Under the pieces are notes generated by a model. The model was given only the letters and a program-made list of their open reading frames with translations, did no database searches and was not told the DNA's origin. A stretch of 64,000 nt of DNA. Source: Protaetia brevitarsis. Taxonomy: Eukaryota; Arthropoda; Insecta; Coleoptera; Scarabaeidae. Of this stretch, positions 22,703-33,761 are shown in pieces (within the stretch, counting starts at the first letter, position 1; the number at the start of each line of letters is the position of its first letter). Location: contig RXPK01000215.1 in the NCBI GenBank assembly GCA_004143645.1, forward strand, positions 1,195,371-1,259,370. The letters are read 5' to 3'. Position numbers and translations under genes: made by a program.

Positions 22703-22940
22703 GATACGAGTTCGATAGTGCGGATCGCGTGTGAATTAGTACGTGTAATATAAATATCGGTGCAAATAAATCGTTTACATAAATAAAGACATTAGTGGTT
22801 AAGTGATTTAATTAATAAGCATTTTTAATAGATTTTAAATACCGTAATTTGTGTAATAGAATAATGAATTTAAATATAATCCCCTAGTTGTTTTTCGCTA
22901 AACCCGACAACGTTTTAAAACTAGAAAAACGTTACAGTAT

Positions 22941-23400
22941 TAATCGAGACCTATTTTCAATGCATTATGTCAAACAAAATAACAATACAACGAGAAACAC
23001 AAAAAAAACAATCAAACACCTGAAAGCAAAAAAGTAATCCTTTGCATACATGCAGTGTGTAACAAAAAGAAATATTTTAAAGCCACAGGCGTTAAATTCA
23101 AGGGCGGTGGAGTGCCCATCTGTGGCTTGACGCCGTCGGACGCCATTTCCGTGTGGCTCAACGCCGTTGGCGCCAAGCGCCGTCTGATCCGTTTCTTATG
23201 GGTATTAGGCCGAGAATTTGATGAATCATTGTTTATTTAAACGGCACTCGAGTGTATGGCTATTGAAATAATACGAGTTATAGTTAAATTAATTAATTAA
23301 TCGTTAAATTAAGGAAACTCTTTTTATTTGGTAACTTTAAAGGAGTTTATATATGTAAAAAGTATGTAATAAAATTAACAAATAAAAATAATTGGTATAG
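22941..23400. other. Stretch with a GC-rich 61-codon frame
   Basis: Most is AT-rich, but bases 23,095-23,205 are strikingly GC- and CpG-rich. A plus-strand frame (23,055-23,240) covers it, with GGGVPICGLTPSDAISVWL in the middle, and on the complement a proline-rich frame is also open. I do not recognise either. It could be a captured exon, a fragment of host DNA, or part of an unknown repeat. There is no evidence of expression. Confidence 0.4.
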
Positions 23401-23404
23401 CAAT

Positions 23405-25480
23405 GATTTAAAAAAATTATCCGAATATGTGCGCGAATTATATGAACTATCGCGTAGTAGTGATGATCCCAACGTACTTGAAGTCTAATAGAAAAATAGG
23501 GATCACTTATAAGCTTAGCAAAAACACAAAAACGTCGTCCCATGAAAAGCTTATATTTAATTCTAATAACAGGTCAAAGACATCGTGGAGCATTATCAAT
23601 AAAATTTCAAAGCCTTTCAATAATATTTACATGTAACGCTTCACGATACACAGCAATGTTGTACAGACCCTAATAAATTGTAAAATGTTTAAAGCAGTTT
23701 CTTCTCCATAGACAAACCGATTCCGTCACTATGTTCTACTGGTAGTTCGGCTTAAGCAGTTGTGTTTTGACGCCGACTAATGAATACGAAATTATAGATA
23801 TAATTAGATCTGTAGCAGCGAAATACTCAGCAGGTATAGACGAGGTGCCATGTTATATACTACGTCATGTATCTGCTGATATCGTAAAACCATTGGTCTA
23901 CATAATTAATCGCTGCCTATCTGAAGGAGTTTTCCCTAAGCTTTAAAAATTAGTAAAACTATTCCAATTTATAAAAAAGGTAATAAATCTTTTGCAACTA
24001 ATTATCGACCAATTTCACTACCTTCTGTATTTAGAAAAATAATTGAAAAAGTAATTAAGGCACTATTAAAAAGCAACTTAATATCTGATTCACAATTATT
24101 TCGGGAAAATCAATATCATTTGCCATCCACAATGCCCTAGATAAAGTTTACAATGAGCTGGGTAGTAAACATTGTAACTGGAATATTCTTCGATCTATCC
24201 AAGGCGTTTGATGTAATCGATCATTCGGTGTTGTTACATAAATTACAATTCTTTGGTATTCGTGGAATTGCTTATAATCCATTTCAATCGTATTTGTCGG
24301 AAAGGAAGGCTAGAGTATCAATGAAATTTGAGAAGGACAACATAGTGCAAGTTTTTGAGTCGTCTAATGTCAATATAACATGCGGAGTACCACAAGGCTC
24401 CGTTCTAGGACCCACGTTGTTTTTGATCTACGTAAACGATTTGTTTGCTTATTTGTAATCCTGTAGATTGTCACAATACGCCGATGATACAAGCTGTATC
24501 ATATACCACTCTACCCGCGACGACGTATATGTCTTAGTTGATCTAGTTGCCTCTGAAATGCTTAACTGGTATAGGAATAACGGTCTTGTCTTGAATGGTG
24601 GAAAAACTAGTTTTATGAGATTCAGAACTGTACTTGATAAAACTGAATCAATGGCTTTGCACATCGATGGGGAAGTGAAACCGGAATGTAGTGAAGTGGG
24701 ATTTTTAGGAATAACGGTGGATTCTACTTTACGGTTTGAGTCACACTGTCATGAGTTGGAAGGTAGAATATCGTCAGCAATATATGCTATACGATCTTTA
24801 AAAAGTCAAGTGGGCATATAATGCTTAAAATTATTTTATTTTGCATATGTGGAGACGCGTCTGAGGTATGGAATTGTTTTCTGGGGCAACTTACCTAATG
24901 CCAGGCGATTGTTTCTTTTGCAAAAGAAAATGATTAGATCTATGATTGGAGCATCATTTTCTGACTCATGTCGTCCTTTATTTAAAGAATTAAATATTTT
25001 AACATTAACAGCGCTATACATTTATGAAATCATAACTTTTTACAAAACAAACGAATTAACCTTTACCAAAAATAGTGATATCTACAATAAAATGAAAATA
25101 CGTCAGGCGCATAATCTTAATATACCAACATAGAAAGGGAAAAGAAAGTTGTTTGAGGCTAGTCCGAGATATAAGGCTATGGTACTGTACAATAAGTTAC
25201 CAGTAAATTTAAAAACCCCGTCAACTTTATTTCAATTCATAGTTAAACTTAAGTCATTTTTAAATAGTCATTCATTTTACACTTTGGACGAGTACTTAAA
25301 TATGTAATTTTCTATGTAACATTTATTATTTTTATGTAACATGTAACATTTATTTTTTTTTATATTGTGAACCATTTTAATTCTAGTTTTCGTCTTATAT
25401 TTATTAACAATTGTGTTATTTTTTGACAATGTCTATGTTCCTAGGGACCACGGCAATAAATTCTTATTATTATTATACAG
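23405..25480 (+). mobile_element. Longest LINE of the window, TTA tail
   Basis: This begins in the segment between endonuclease and RT (NSNNRSKTSWSIINKI, 23,427-23,636), then EVPCYILRHVSADIVKPL, NYRPISLPSVFRKIIEK, FFDLSKAFDVIDH and GVPQGSVLGPTLF (24,153-24,458). After a stop it resumes at 24,468 with YADDTSCIIYHST, FLGITVDSTLRFESH and then RYGIVFWGN (24,849-25,133). The C-terminus MVLYNKLPVNLKTP ends at a stop at 25,303-25,305. The 3'UTR finishes GGCAATAAATTC plus (TTA)n at about 25,463-25,478. RT is essentially complete with about five disabling stops or shifts. Only the endonuclease is lacking. Confidence 0.88.
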
Positions 25481-26275
25481 GGTCATTAATCTTAAATAAA
25501 ACTCGTCCATTAAAAGTTTTTGACTTTGCAATGATATCTCGATTTTGAAACTTTCGGGCTAAGCACAGTTGGCTATGATCTCTTTAGAAAAAACAATTGC
25601 ATCTATGTCGCACTTCCGGTTTCATCGAAAGTCATGGCCAACTTTGATACTTTAAATAGAAACCTATATTTTTTAGTGCATTTTTAGATTCTACTAAGCA
25701 TTTTAAAGTCAATTTTTTAAAACAACTACTTACCTATCGGTTACCGTTTCCTTTCCTTTGAAAGTATTTTTTTTTTAAACGGAACGCCCTGTATATTTTT
25801 TACACCATGTAATGTAGAATTAAATCCTCTATCAAAGAGCTGTAGGTGTTCTTATACCTATCTCTATTGCTTTTTTTAGAATTAGTGATGTTCAGAAAAC
25901 ATAGTTTTTAATTATTATTTAATTAATAGTATGCGGTGAAAAACAATTTTAACTTTACGAGCATATAAAAAAAAAACTAAATACAGTATGAAAAAAATAT
26001 TCTCCCCTCATAGTTCGATACGTGTTGCTGCTGAGGAAATAGGCATATCGTATTCATCAATACAGCACATTCTGTCAAAAATAAAATGTACACATACGGC
26101 TTTAACATCCTACAAGCGTTTCATCCTGACAATGAAACTCGCCGGTCTTGCTTTTTGGGAACGAATATTAATATGGCTTCAGGAAGACCCAAAGTTTTTA
26201 CAAAAAAATATTTGGACGGATCAGTTCTATCAGCAACTATGAACCTCAAGTATAGAAAATTTCTGTAAAAGCGCC
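25481..26275 (+). mobile_element. Mariner-like element, 5' part, with HTH relic
   Basis: It starts at a TACAGGG motif (25,478) directly after the LINE tail, and a GGAACGCCCTGTATATTTTT motif at about 25,780 matches the GGAACACCCTATATATTTTT seen in the long inverted repeat of the 53.4-kb element. A relic of the N-terminal helix-turn-helix follows (25,988-26,242: SIRVAAEEIGISYSSIQHIL, then FLQKNIWTDQF, the segment with the first catalytic aspartate). A second frame (26,086 onward, FNILQAFHPDNETRR) shows a frameshift. The remaining catalytic domain and right terminus are absent. Confidence 0.7.
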
Positions 26276-26344
26276 AACTTGTCATCAGGTATGTAGCAAC
26301 TTTCAGTTCAAGCAACTAACAATGCTACAGTAGAAGTTGATGAT

Positions 26345-27945
26345 TTTGATAATGTCTTACAGTGAATAATCTCAATGTCAACCCCACTAAGAGAACCCTA
26401 GCAGCATTTACAAGGAAAAGGAAATTCAATCTTAAAACCATAAAACTGGATGGGCAAAATATAGATTGGAGAACGGAGCTTAAATATCTAGGCCTTACCC
26501 TAGACAATAAACTTCTATGCAACAAACATGAACTTGAAGTAACCAACAAGGCCAAAAGAGCTCTGATGGTGTGCAGAAACTTTGCAGGGAAAAATTGGGG
26601 ATGAAACCCAAAAATACTGCTTTGGATGTATATAGCGATAGTGAGACCGATCATCACTTATGCATCAGTAGCATGGACCAAAAGAACTAATCTGATCACC
26701 GCAAGAATTAACCTCTCGAAAGTGCAAAGATTAGCATGTGTATGCATAACGGGGGCTATGAAAACCTTGCCCAACAGCAGCTATCGAAAGTAGTATTGGC
26801 TCTTCCCCCCCTCATATTGTAGTAGGGGCGTGGGCAAAAAGAACCACACTCAGAGTGGTGAAGGAAAGACTGATTAGGCATAGGCCTCAATATCCTGACG
26901 GTGATCAAACCTGGGGTATGCCTCGGGATGATATGTTAAAAATATTCAGTTTTGTGAAGGAATTCATCATAAAGCTCAGTAACAGGAGCGAGTGGGATCA
27001 TAACACCTCTTGAACTTGAATAGAAATGCTATCAATGTTACATTGATGGCTGCAAAAGGCAGAGGGAACCTGGAATAGGAATATATGGGCCGAGAACTCA
27101 CATATTTCGAAATCTTGGAAAATATCCAAGTATATTTCAGGCGGAATACACGCTATTGAAAGATGTGTTCAGCTTCAATATGGATAGAAATTATCGGAAG
27201 CAGGAGATTATCATCATGGTCTGATATTCAAGCAGCTATTCAGGCGCTGAGCTCATATGAAATTAGTTCCAAGATGGTCTGGAATGCCTAGGGAAATAAT
27301 GAGCTAGGCAAAAGAAATAAAGTAAACCCTCCTGTGGTTCCGGGTCACACAGGAGTGGAAGGAAACAAATAAGGGATAACCTCGCACAAAAAAGAGGGCT
27401 GGGAATGTCTTTTGTAGGACCTGAACCCTTTTTGGGGTTAAGTAGCATTACAAATACTGAAGAAACTAAAAATAGAATGGAGCAGAGAAAATCCAGTTAC
27501 TGGGAAAATCTCCAGGGAATGAGGCAAAGTAAAATTCTTCTGGGAACTTACCAACCAGAAAAGGTTTACAGAATGCATCAACCTGAGTAAGAACAATGTT
27601 CGCATATTAACAGGAATACTTTCAGGCCACTATAGACTGAAAGGACACCTGAGTAAGCTTGTATTGGAAAAGGAATCTGAATGTAGATTTTGTGGGGAAC
27701 AGGATGAAACACCCATCCATCTCCTCTCAAACTATGTAGCGCTGTGCAACTCAAGGGCGTTGCACCTGGGAGCACGTGAAATCGAATAGGGAGACTTACC
27801 TAGACTGGGGCCCTCTGATATTCTACACTTTCTGAAAGGAATAGGATTGGAGGGCCAGCTGTAAAGCAGCAAGAATAGGGAACACGACAGATCTTTTAGG
27901 TCGCATTGTAACATCACCTTTCTATCTACATACATACATACAGTG
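26345..27945 (+). mobile_element. I/LOA-like LINE with RNase H, plus strand
   Basis: The region reads as the end of RT (VNPTKRTLAAFTRKRK, LKYLGLTLDNKLL, 26,362-26,604), thumb (RPIITYASVAWTKR, LSKVQRLACVCITGAMKT), RNase H (YIDGCKRQREPGIGIYGPR near 27,040, IFQAEYTLLKD near 27,140, VPGHTGVEGN near 27,335) and a C-terminal Cys segment (LTGILSGHYRLKGHL, CRFCGEQDETPIHLL, 27,605-27,730). Same order as the LINE at 13.9-15.4 kb. Stops and frameshifts are frequent. The 3' end near 27,926-27,943 is a short CATA repeat. Confidence 0.78.
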
Positions 27946-29248
27946 AATAATTGCGTATTATAAAAATAGTTTTCAAATTTCTTAAAAGCATAGATGAAGG
28001 ATGGTAGAAAAGATAGCATTGACGACTCGATAAGAAGTTCGTTTTTTTTTTCATTCGGAAGATGTGGTTTTCGAAAAAAAAAAAAAGAAATTTTCATCTC
28101 TTGTAAATTGTATTATTTTCTGTCTTTTAAAAAATCTCGAACATCATTCTTTACAGGTTCATTTTCTCCTCGAGTTAATAATTTGGTAACCTTCCCAAAT
28201 TCAAACTTATTCTATATCTCTAATAATAAATGAGATAGTCATAGTTTGATCCGAAAATGCATCGACTTATGCACTATTTCAAATTAAAATAATTAATTTA
28301 TTTCGTATTTTTGCCCGGAATGTTTCGCATTAAAATGTAAATTAAACACATAAATGAAACTCAATAATAAATAAATATCATTTAAAAAGTATTTCACTCT
28401 ATTCAGCAAACCCTTCCCATTCGAAACCGACATTTAATTATAACGCACGCCCGTCTCCGGTCCCCTACGGCCGAATACGATTATTTACTTTTATATTTCA
28501 TGGGCCTGTAGCCATCACCGGACCACCAGAGGGCTACTATTGTGTATGCCGACAGAATCTGCGAGGTAGAGTCCCGCAGGAATATACCCTAATAAAATGA
28601 CGTCTGTGCTAGTTTATCTTTATTAAAAAAAATAAGGGGACAGAGGAGGCGTGCATCGACCGCTTATGTTTGCTCTGCTGTGCCCGGTAATATCGTAACT
28701 TTATTGTTCTGCAGTAATAAAAGGTATACAGGGCAGACCAGCAAAAGCACAGAACAGGAATATTTGTATGTTTTTTTTTCTGTAATTGATAGTTTCACCT
28801 AGATAAAAAGGGGAAGAGGTGATTATGTAGGATTACTTTCACGGTGACTTTTTCAGGTTTATTGTAATGTATTTCATCATAGAAAAGACCTTCTATTTTT
28901 GCTTTTTTAATTACACCTGATAATTTAGATCAGAGGTCGGCAATTTTTTTTGTAGAGGGTTAGGTTAGTTCGTAACAAATACTGAGTTCAACGAACTAGA
29001 TTATGGACTCTAATAGGTATATTTTTTATTAAGTGTTTCTACTCATATAAGCTAAAACAAAAAATAAGTTATTTCTCATTAGAAACTTTTAAATACATAA
29101 TATTATTTATTCACATCATCACATTAAACAAATATTATTTTTAATTAATTAATGTGGAGACCGAAATTGTTTGCCCTGAGGCAATATTTTCTCATACTAT
29201 TGCTTGTAAATGCCATCAGTTAATCATGAAGTTGTGTTGAGATTTTAT
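27946..29248. other. Stretch without recognisable gene
   Basis: AT-rich with long A and T runs. The 79- to 121-codon frames around 27,990-28,230 are low-complexity. Bases 28,440-28,700 are less AT-rich. No transposon motif was found. Confidence 0.35.
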
Positions 29249-29252
29249 ATAT

Positions 29253-30475
29253 TGCTGTGGTTTTGGACTCCGCAACCCATACAACCCATTTATCGCTGAT
29301 CGTGTATTTTAAGTTGCATGTTATGGTTGTTGTGATTTCTTTGCCCGTACAGCTAATTTTCAATTTACCGAGGATTTTCACAATTTTGTTTTGTTTTGAA
29401 TAAGTTTAGTTCAAGAGTTTGTTGTATGATTTTAATTATGTAGTGTTAAGATTTTTTTTAAATAATCTAGTCATTCAAATGTCTTTTGTTCGCTTGTGCT
29501 GATTTTATGCGTATTCTATTAAATATTGTCATTGTAATGTTTTACGTGTGCGTTATACGAATTTTGAGACAGGGATTTTTGTAGGAAGAAGAATTGTAGG
29601 GTTTTGTTAAGGACTCCCTTGTTCGACTATTGATGTAAGTAGACGTTTTTCTTAAATAATTGCTGCCATTTTGTTATTCATTTTATATTGAAAAATTTAA
29701 CTTTCTTCTATAACATAGTCAATCAAGGAATCATTGTTGTAATAATTCTTAATGTATTGAAGTGTACACTTGGTAAATATAAGATCAATTATAATTTTTT
29801 TTTTTGTTTAGGAAGATTTATTTTAGTTTAATTTACTCATTTATATTTTGTAAGAGTTAATTTTTCTGTTAATCTATTTTGCTGTATCATTTTTTTTATC
29901 ACCTCGTTTGGGTGAGTAGAAGCATTTTTCCGTCGTTTAGCTTTTTCATTTTTAGTATGTTTCTAGCATTTATCCACACTTAGATTATTTTAATTTGTGA
30001 AACCACGTGGATAGAAATTCAAAGGTTTTGTATATTGAATAAACTTCCTGAACAAATAAAACCTTTTTTTTTGGTTTGCATAGGAAAAGCATTGTCCTAT
30101 TTTAAATTAGAGTCTAGTGCAGTTTTTATTTTAGGCCAGAACCTTCAGTTCAGGGTTTTTTTTTCAGCACACTTGTATTTTAGCCCGTTTTGTTGAAATA
30201 AATTTATTGTTTAATGGCGTTACTGGGTTAAAAATTTTGTTCTTTTATTTTATATTAAACCTTTTCAATTTTTCGTGTAATTAAGAAAGTCTGATTTCAT
30301 TTACTGACAATTTACTTTTCGTGGTTAGATTAAAGTTTTAATTCGTGAGGGTAACTCTGGGATTAATAGTTTTGTGTTTTATTTAAAATCTCTTCCGTTG
30401 AGCTAGCTAATATTTTTTATTTTTCATTTTAAATTCATTTTAGCATTTCTTATTTATTTCAATTAATATACAGCA
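29253..30475 (+). mobile_element. Solo LTR copy F of a 1.1-1.2-kb LTR family
   Basis: Starts TGCTGTGG, ends TACAGCA, flanked by ATAT at 29,249-29,252 and 30,476-30,479. It shares ordered landmarks with the five other copies: GCTGCCATTTT, TCACCTCG, TGGGTGAGTAGAAGCATT, GAAACCACGTGGAT, GCATTGTCCT, TTCTGTTCTTTTATT-type and GAGGGTAACTCT. A GTAAGTA donor-like site lies at about 29,635. It belongs to subfamily D/E/F by its TTCCTGAACAAATAAA and AGGCCAGAACCTTC segments. No coding capacity. Confidence 0.85.
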
Positions 30476-30479
30476 ATAT

Positions 30480-31339
30480 GTTTTAGAACATATTTTTTGA
30501 CATAAATATACAGATTTTACACGGAACTGGCTGATTAAGGTTGCGAGCTTAATAAAAAGGAAAGTTATTACATTTCTGAATTTAGCATAAAATTCTATAA
30601 TGTCAACTAACTATAATCAACAGCTTCCAAGATATTACGATTTCTACGAAAAAGATGACTCATTGTTGTCAAAATACTAACATTCTTTTGCTGAAATGAA
30701 GTAAAAAGTTTTCGTAGTATCATACAGGCTGTCTAAATATTAGTGATATAACAAAGAATTTTGAAAGTTGCAAAACTTTATATTTTTATATTGCTAGACA
30801 CATCTGCAATAATTTTGGCCGAATATTTTTATCTGGTGGACTATGACTTTGATATTGCAATAAATTCTTATTGTTAGTAAATATTATTGCTATAATTATT
30901 ATTTCCTACATGTTTAATACGCAGAAAAGTACATATTATTCTGCAATTTATAAACCAAATAGTGAAAAATACTTTTTTCCCCAGCAGGGAGGAAGTGTCG
31001 ACTTTCTTCTCTCATTTGAGGAAGAAAAGTTCTACTTTTCCTCCCTAGGGTGGAAAGTAAGTGGCATTGACATGATGGAACTGTACATCTTATACCTAAT
31101 ATGTGACACATTATTGATAGATGACATTAGTACATTCGACCCAATCTGAGCCCATTTATGAGATAATTGCTAAATTATTACGTATCAAATTTCAATTAAT
31201 CTATTATTAAACACTTCTAAAACGACGCTAACTTGACAGTTCTCAAAAAATATTTGACAGATTAAGCCTAACCCCAGTACCACAAATTATATTTATGCTA
31301 CATAACATACAACAAATTTAATTAATAAATCTTTTTATG
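30480..31339. other. AT-rich stretch with a LINE 3'-end relic and a hairpin
   Basis: Bases 30,838-30,872 resemble the 3' end of the LINE at 25.4 kb (GCAATAAATTCTTATT). A 92-codon plus frame (30,871-31,149) has no known motif. Within it, 30,986-31,050 form an imperfect inverted repeat (AGGGAGGAA ... TTCCTCCCT). Confidence 0.45.
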
Positions 31340-32145
31340 ATGGAACGTTTATTGAATGTTCAATCTGTTAAAGTAATTCCTATATATAAAAAAGGTCCAC
31401 GTCACTTTTTTGATAATGATCGTCCTATATCGATATTAAGTACCTTTTCAAAAATTATAGAGAAATTGATGGCCACCAGATTAATTAGCTATCTCAACAT
31501 ATATAACTTATAAAATTCTAATCAATTGGCTCAGGAAAAATCAAATACACATCGGCTATACTTAAATTTTGTAGTATATTATACAATAGAATGGAAGACC
31601 GTCAATCATGTGTAGGTTGCTTCCTTGATTTAAGTAAAGTTTTTGATCTGGTGAACCATAAAATTTTATTACAGAAATTGGAGTGCTACGGAATTAGAGG
31701 CAAAGCCCTTGATTGGATCTGTGAATATCTCACAAGCAGTTCAATATTGTCGACATAAACGGGAGTAAGTCTCATTATTTGGCAGTTCACCGTGGTGTTC
31801 CACAAGGCAGTGTCCTCGGACCATTGCTTTATCTTATTTACGCGAATGATTTTCCGTTGAAGGATGCAGTAATGTTTGCCGATGATTTGCAAAAGAAAAT
31901 TATAATTGTATTCCCAGATTCACGCAGCATCATTCTCATAATACTAGGAATTCGAGTGTGATGGAGATCCCACTATATAGGTTAAGTTTTACTCAACGAC
32001 ATCATTATTACTTAGCAATCAAAGCCTTTAATAAATTGCCCAATAGTTTTAAACAGTTGCCACTGCAGTTATTTAAAAACAGACTAAAAAGTATGTTGCT
32101 TGATATGAATGATCTAATTTCTTATGTCAACTTTATTGTACGTAT
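31340..32145 (+). mobile_element. LINE, left part, interrupted by an LTR
   Basis: RT begins with VKVIPIYKKGPRHF and DRPISILSTFSKIIEKLM, then a degenerate DLSKAFD-type box, VPQGSVLGPLLYLIYAND and FADD (31,779-31,961). The rest of the palm and thumb is deleted. The C-terminus (YRLSFTQRHHYYLAIKAFNK, LPNSFKQLP) lies at 31,958-32,140 in another frame and runs into the LTR at 32,146. The remainder, with a TTA tail, is at 33,261-33,411. Confidence 0.8.
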
Positions 32146-33260
32146 TGCTGTGGTTTGGCACCCCAGGGTTCGTAAATTCAGTGATATTTTATTTATTGAG
32201 ATTAATCTTTATCAATGTGTCGGGCAAATTCTCTCAGAAATTAATATTTTATTTTTGTATAAGATTTTGTTTTTTGAATTGATTGTTAAATTTGAATTAA
32301 TTGTTCAGTTGTTTAAATTAATTTCATTCAATTGTACATATTGCGTTCACCAGTATTGTATATGTTGTTCAAATGTATATTCTAGAAATTTTTCGTTGCG
32401 TTTGTGCGTTGAGAGTACACGCAGGTTTTAAAATTTGTATGCGATGTTTAAGCCCCTGGAGGCCAGTTACTTGAACGATGCCGTGTAAGTACATTTAAAT
32501 TTATTTCCATTGCTGCCATTTTTTGGTATTTCATTTTTATTTAAAGATTTGTTCGTTTATTTTTTTTATTTGATCATCCTTCAAGGAACTCATTAAATAA
32601 TAATTGTTAGTATATTTATTGTGTAAACAAATTAGATATAAGATCAGTTATTATATTTGTTCTGGAAGGTATTTTTAGTTTTAAGAGTTATTTTTTCCGT
32701 TTTCTAGCTTACAAATTTGTATTTTATTATTAATCACCTCGGTTTGGGTGAATAGAAGCATTGTGCTTGGATTTTAAATTTCAATTCTGTAAATTTACTT
32801 GTTTTGTCCACGTTTAAAGTTATTTAGTTCGTTTAATTTTCTTCTAGAACAAATTTACCTTTTTGCTTTGTTAAAGGATTTGAATTGTCCTTTTGTAATT
32901 GTAGATTCATGCAGTTTTTGTTTTCGTCCAGGACCTTCCGTCCAAGGTTAAATTTTACTGCAATTTGTAACAAATGTTTTATTTTTCTTTTTTTTATAAT
33001 AAAATTTATTATTAACGTCATTCAAAATTTCTGTTCTTTTATTTTTGATTCAACCTTTTTCAATTTTTGGAGTAATTTAAGAAAGTCAAATTTTTCAAAA
33101 GCCCACATTTTACTTTTCATGATAGGTTTAATTGTGAGAGTAACCCTGAGTTTAATTGTTTTTTGCGCCCTTTATTTTTATCCGCTGAGCTAATTGATTT
33201 AATTTTTTCATTTTTAATATTCATTTTACATTTTTTCTTCTGTACCTTCAGTACACAGCA
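32146..33260 (+). mobile_element. Solo LTR copy A (1,115 bp)
   Basis: Starts TGCTGTGGTTTGGCACCCC, ends TACACAGCA, flanked by GTAT at 32,142-32,145 and 33,261-33,264. It sits in the 3' part of a LINE. Carries GTAAGTAC at about 32,485, GCTGCCATTTTT, ACCTCGG, AGAAGCATTGTGCTTG, CCAGGACCTTCC and TTTATCCGCTGAGCTA. The CCACGTGG motif seen in other copies is absent. It belongs to subfamily A/B/C. Confidence 0.88.
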
Positions 33261-33411
33261 GTATGTTAGATTTTAAATTCGGTATTATATAGTACAAAAA
33301 ACAGTAAAATAACTGTTTTTTTTTGTACTGTTTTTACATTGTAACTACAGGACGTCTCCTATGCTGCAGATGCGGTCTAAAGGAACAAATAAAATTATTA
33401 TTATTATTATA
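33261..33411 (+). mobile_element. LINE 3' end, right part, with TTA tail
   Basis: This is the 3'UTR continuation of the LINE interrupted by the LTR at 32,146-33,260. It ends AACAAATAAAA followed by (TTA)n at about 33,395-33,411, where the SINE-like repeats begin. Confidence 0.65.
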
Positions 33412-33594
33412 GCCGGCAGTACGGCTGAGAAGGAAAGATGCATCATTGCCAGTCTTGAAAGTCAAGCAGCAATATGCGGTACCGGTTGTTGGTGGGTGAC
33501 CATTCGGACAACACTTCTCAGTGGCTCGGTGTGTTCCGGCACTCTAGCCAAGGGCCTTCAAGGCCTGTAGTGCTGAGTTATTATTATTATTATT
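33412..33594 (+). mobile_element. 5S-rRNA-derived SINE-like repeat, copy 1
   Basis: The first ~120 bp follow the layout of a 5S rRNA gene: GTCAAGCAGC at 33,460 corresponds to the 5S box A region (GTTAAGCAGC type), and GGTACCGGTT then GGTGGGTGACC at 33,491-33,501 corresponds to the intermediate element and box C (GATGGGTGACC). A 3' part and a (TTA)n tail follow. 5S-headed SINEs (SINE3 type) are transcribed by RNA polymerase III through such an internal promoter and mobilised by a LINE. The tail matches that of nearby LINEs. The assignment is by eye and a covariance-model search would settle it. Confidence 0.65.
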
Positions 33595-33761
33595 ACATCT
33601 GTGCCAATTTTGAAAGTCAAGCAGCAATATGCGGTACCGGTTATTGGTGGGTGACCATTCGAACAACACCTCTCAGCGGATCGGTGTGTTCCGGCACTCT
33701 AGATCAAGGGCCTTCAAGGCATGTAGTGCTGAGGTGTTATTATTATTATTATTATTATTAA
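33595..33761 (+). mobile_element. 5S-rRNA-derived SINE-like repeat, copy 2
   Basis: A second copy starts at about 33,595, directly after the tail of copy 1. From 33,612 it is about 90% identical to copy 1 through the box A and box C regions (GGTGGGTGACC at 33,646-33,656) and the 3' part (GTGTTCCGGCACTCTAGA), and ends in its own (TTA)n tail at 33,736-33,761. Its first ~40 bp are shortened. Confidence 0.65.

Larger units (their letters stand above)
22472..22936 (+). mobile_element. Solo LTR (465 bp), Gypsy-type, with heat-shock-type promoter
   Basis: The element starts TGTAACG and ends CGTTACA (TG...CA with a 7-bp inverted terminus) and is flanked by a perfect 4-bp duplication GTAT (22,468-22,471 and 22,937-22,940). 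It contains a TATA box at 22,664-22,670, an initiator-like TCAGTC at 22,697, and AATAAA signals at 22,765 and 22,782, the order expected for U3, R and U5. No internal retrotransposon body flanks it, so it is a solo LTR left by recombination. The 4-bp duplication fits Gypsy-like elements, though BEL is not excluded. The upstream region carries heat-shock elements, listed separately. Confidence 0.8.

Noticed and set aside
27990..28233. 79- and 121-codon overlapping frames as genes
   Set aside because: They are driven by A/T homopolymers and lie on opposite strands without motifs.
32480..33260. Splice-donor to acceptor-like ends (GTAAGTAC ... ACACAG) read as a host intron
   Set aside because: The same segment recurs in six places in both orientations with 4-bp duplications and TG...CA ends, so it is an LTR; the ACACAG is its terminus.
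33361..33761. CRISPR-like or protein-coding reading of the two 150-bp repeats
   Set aside because: There are only two units with TTA tails and a 5S-like head; frames across them are interrupted and differ. A SINE explains them better.
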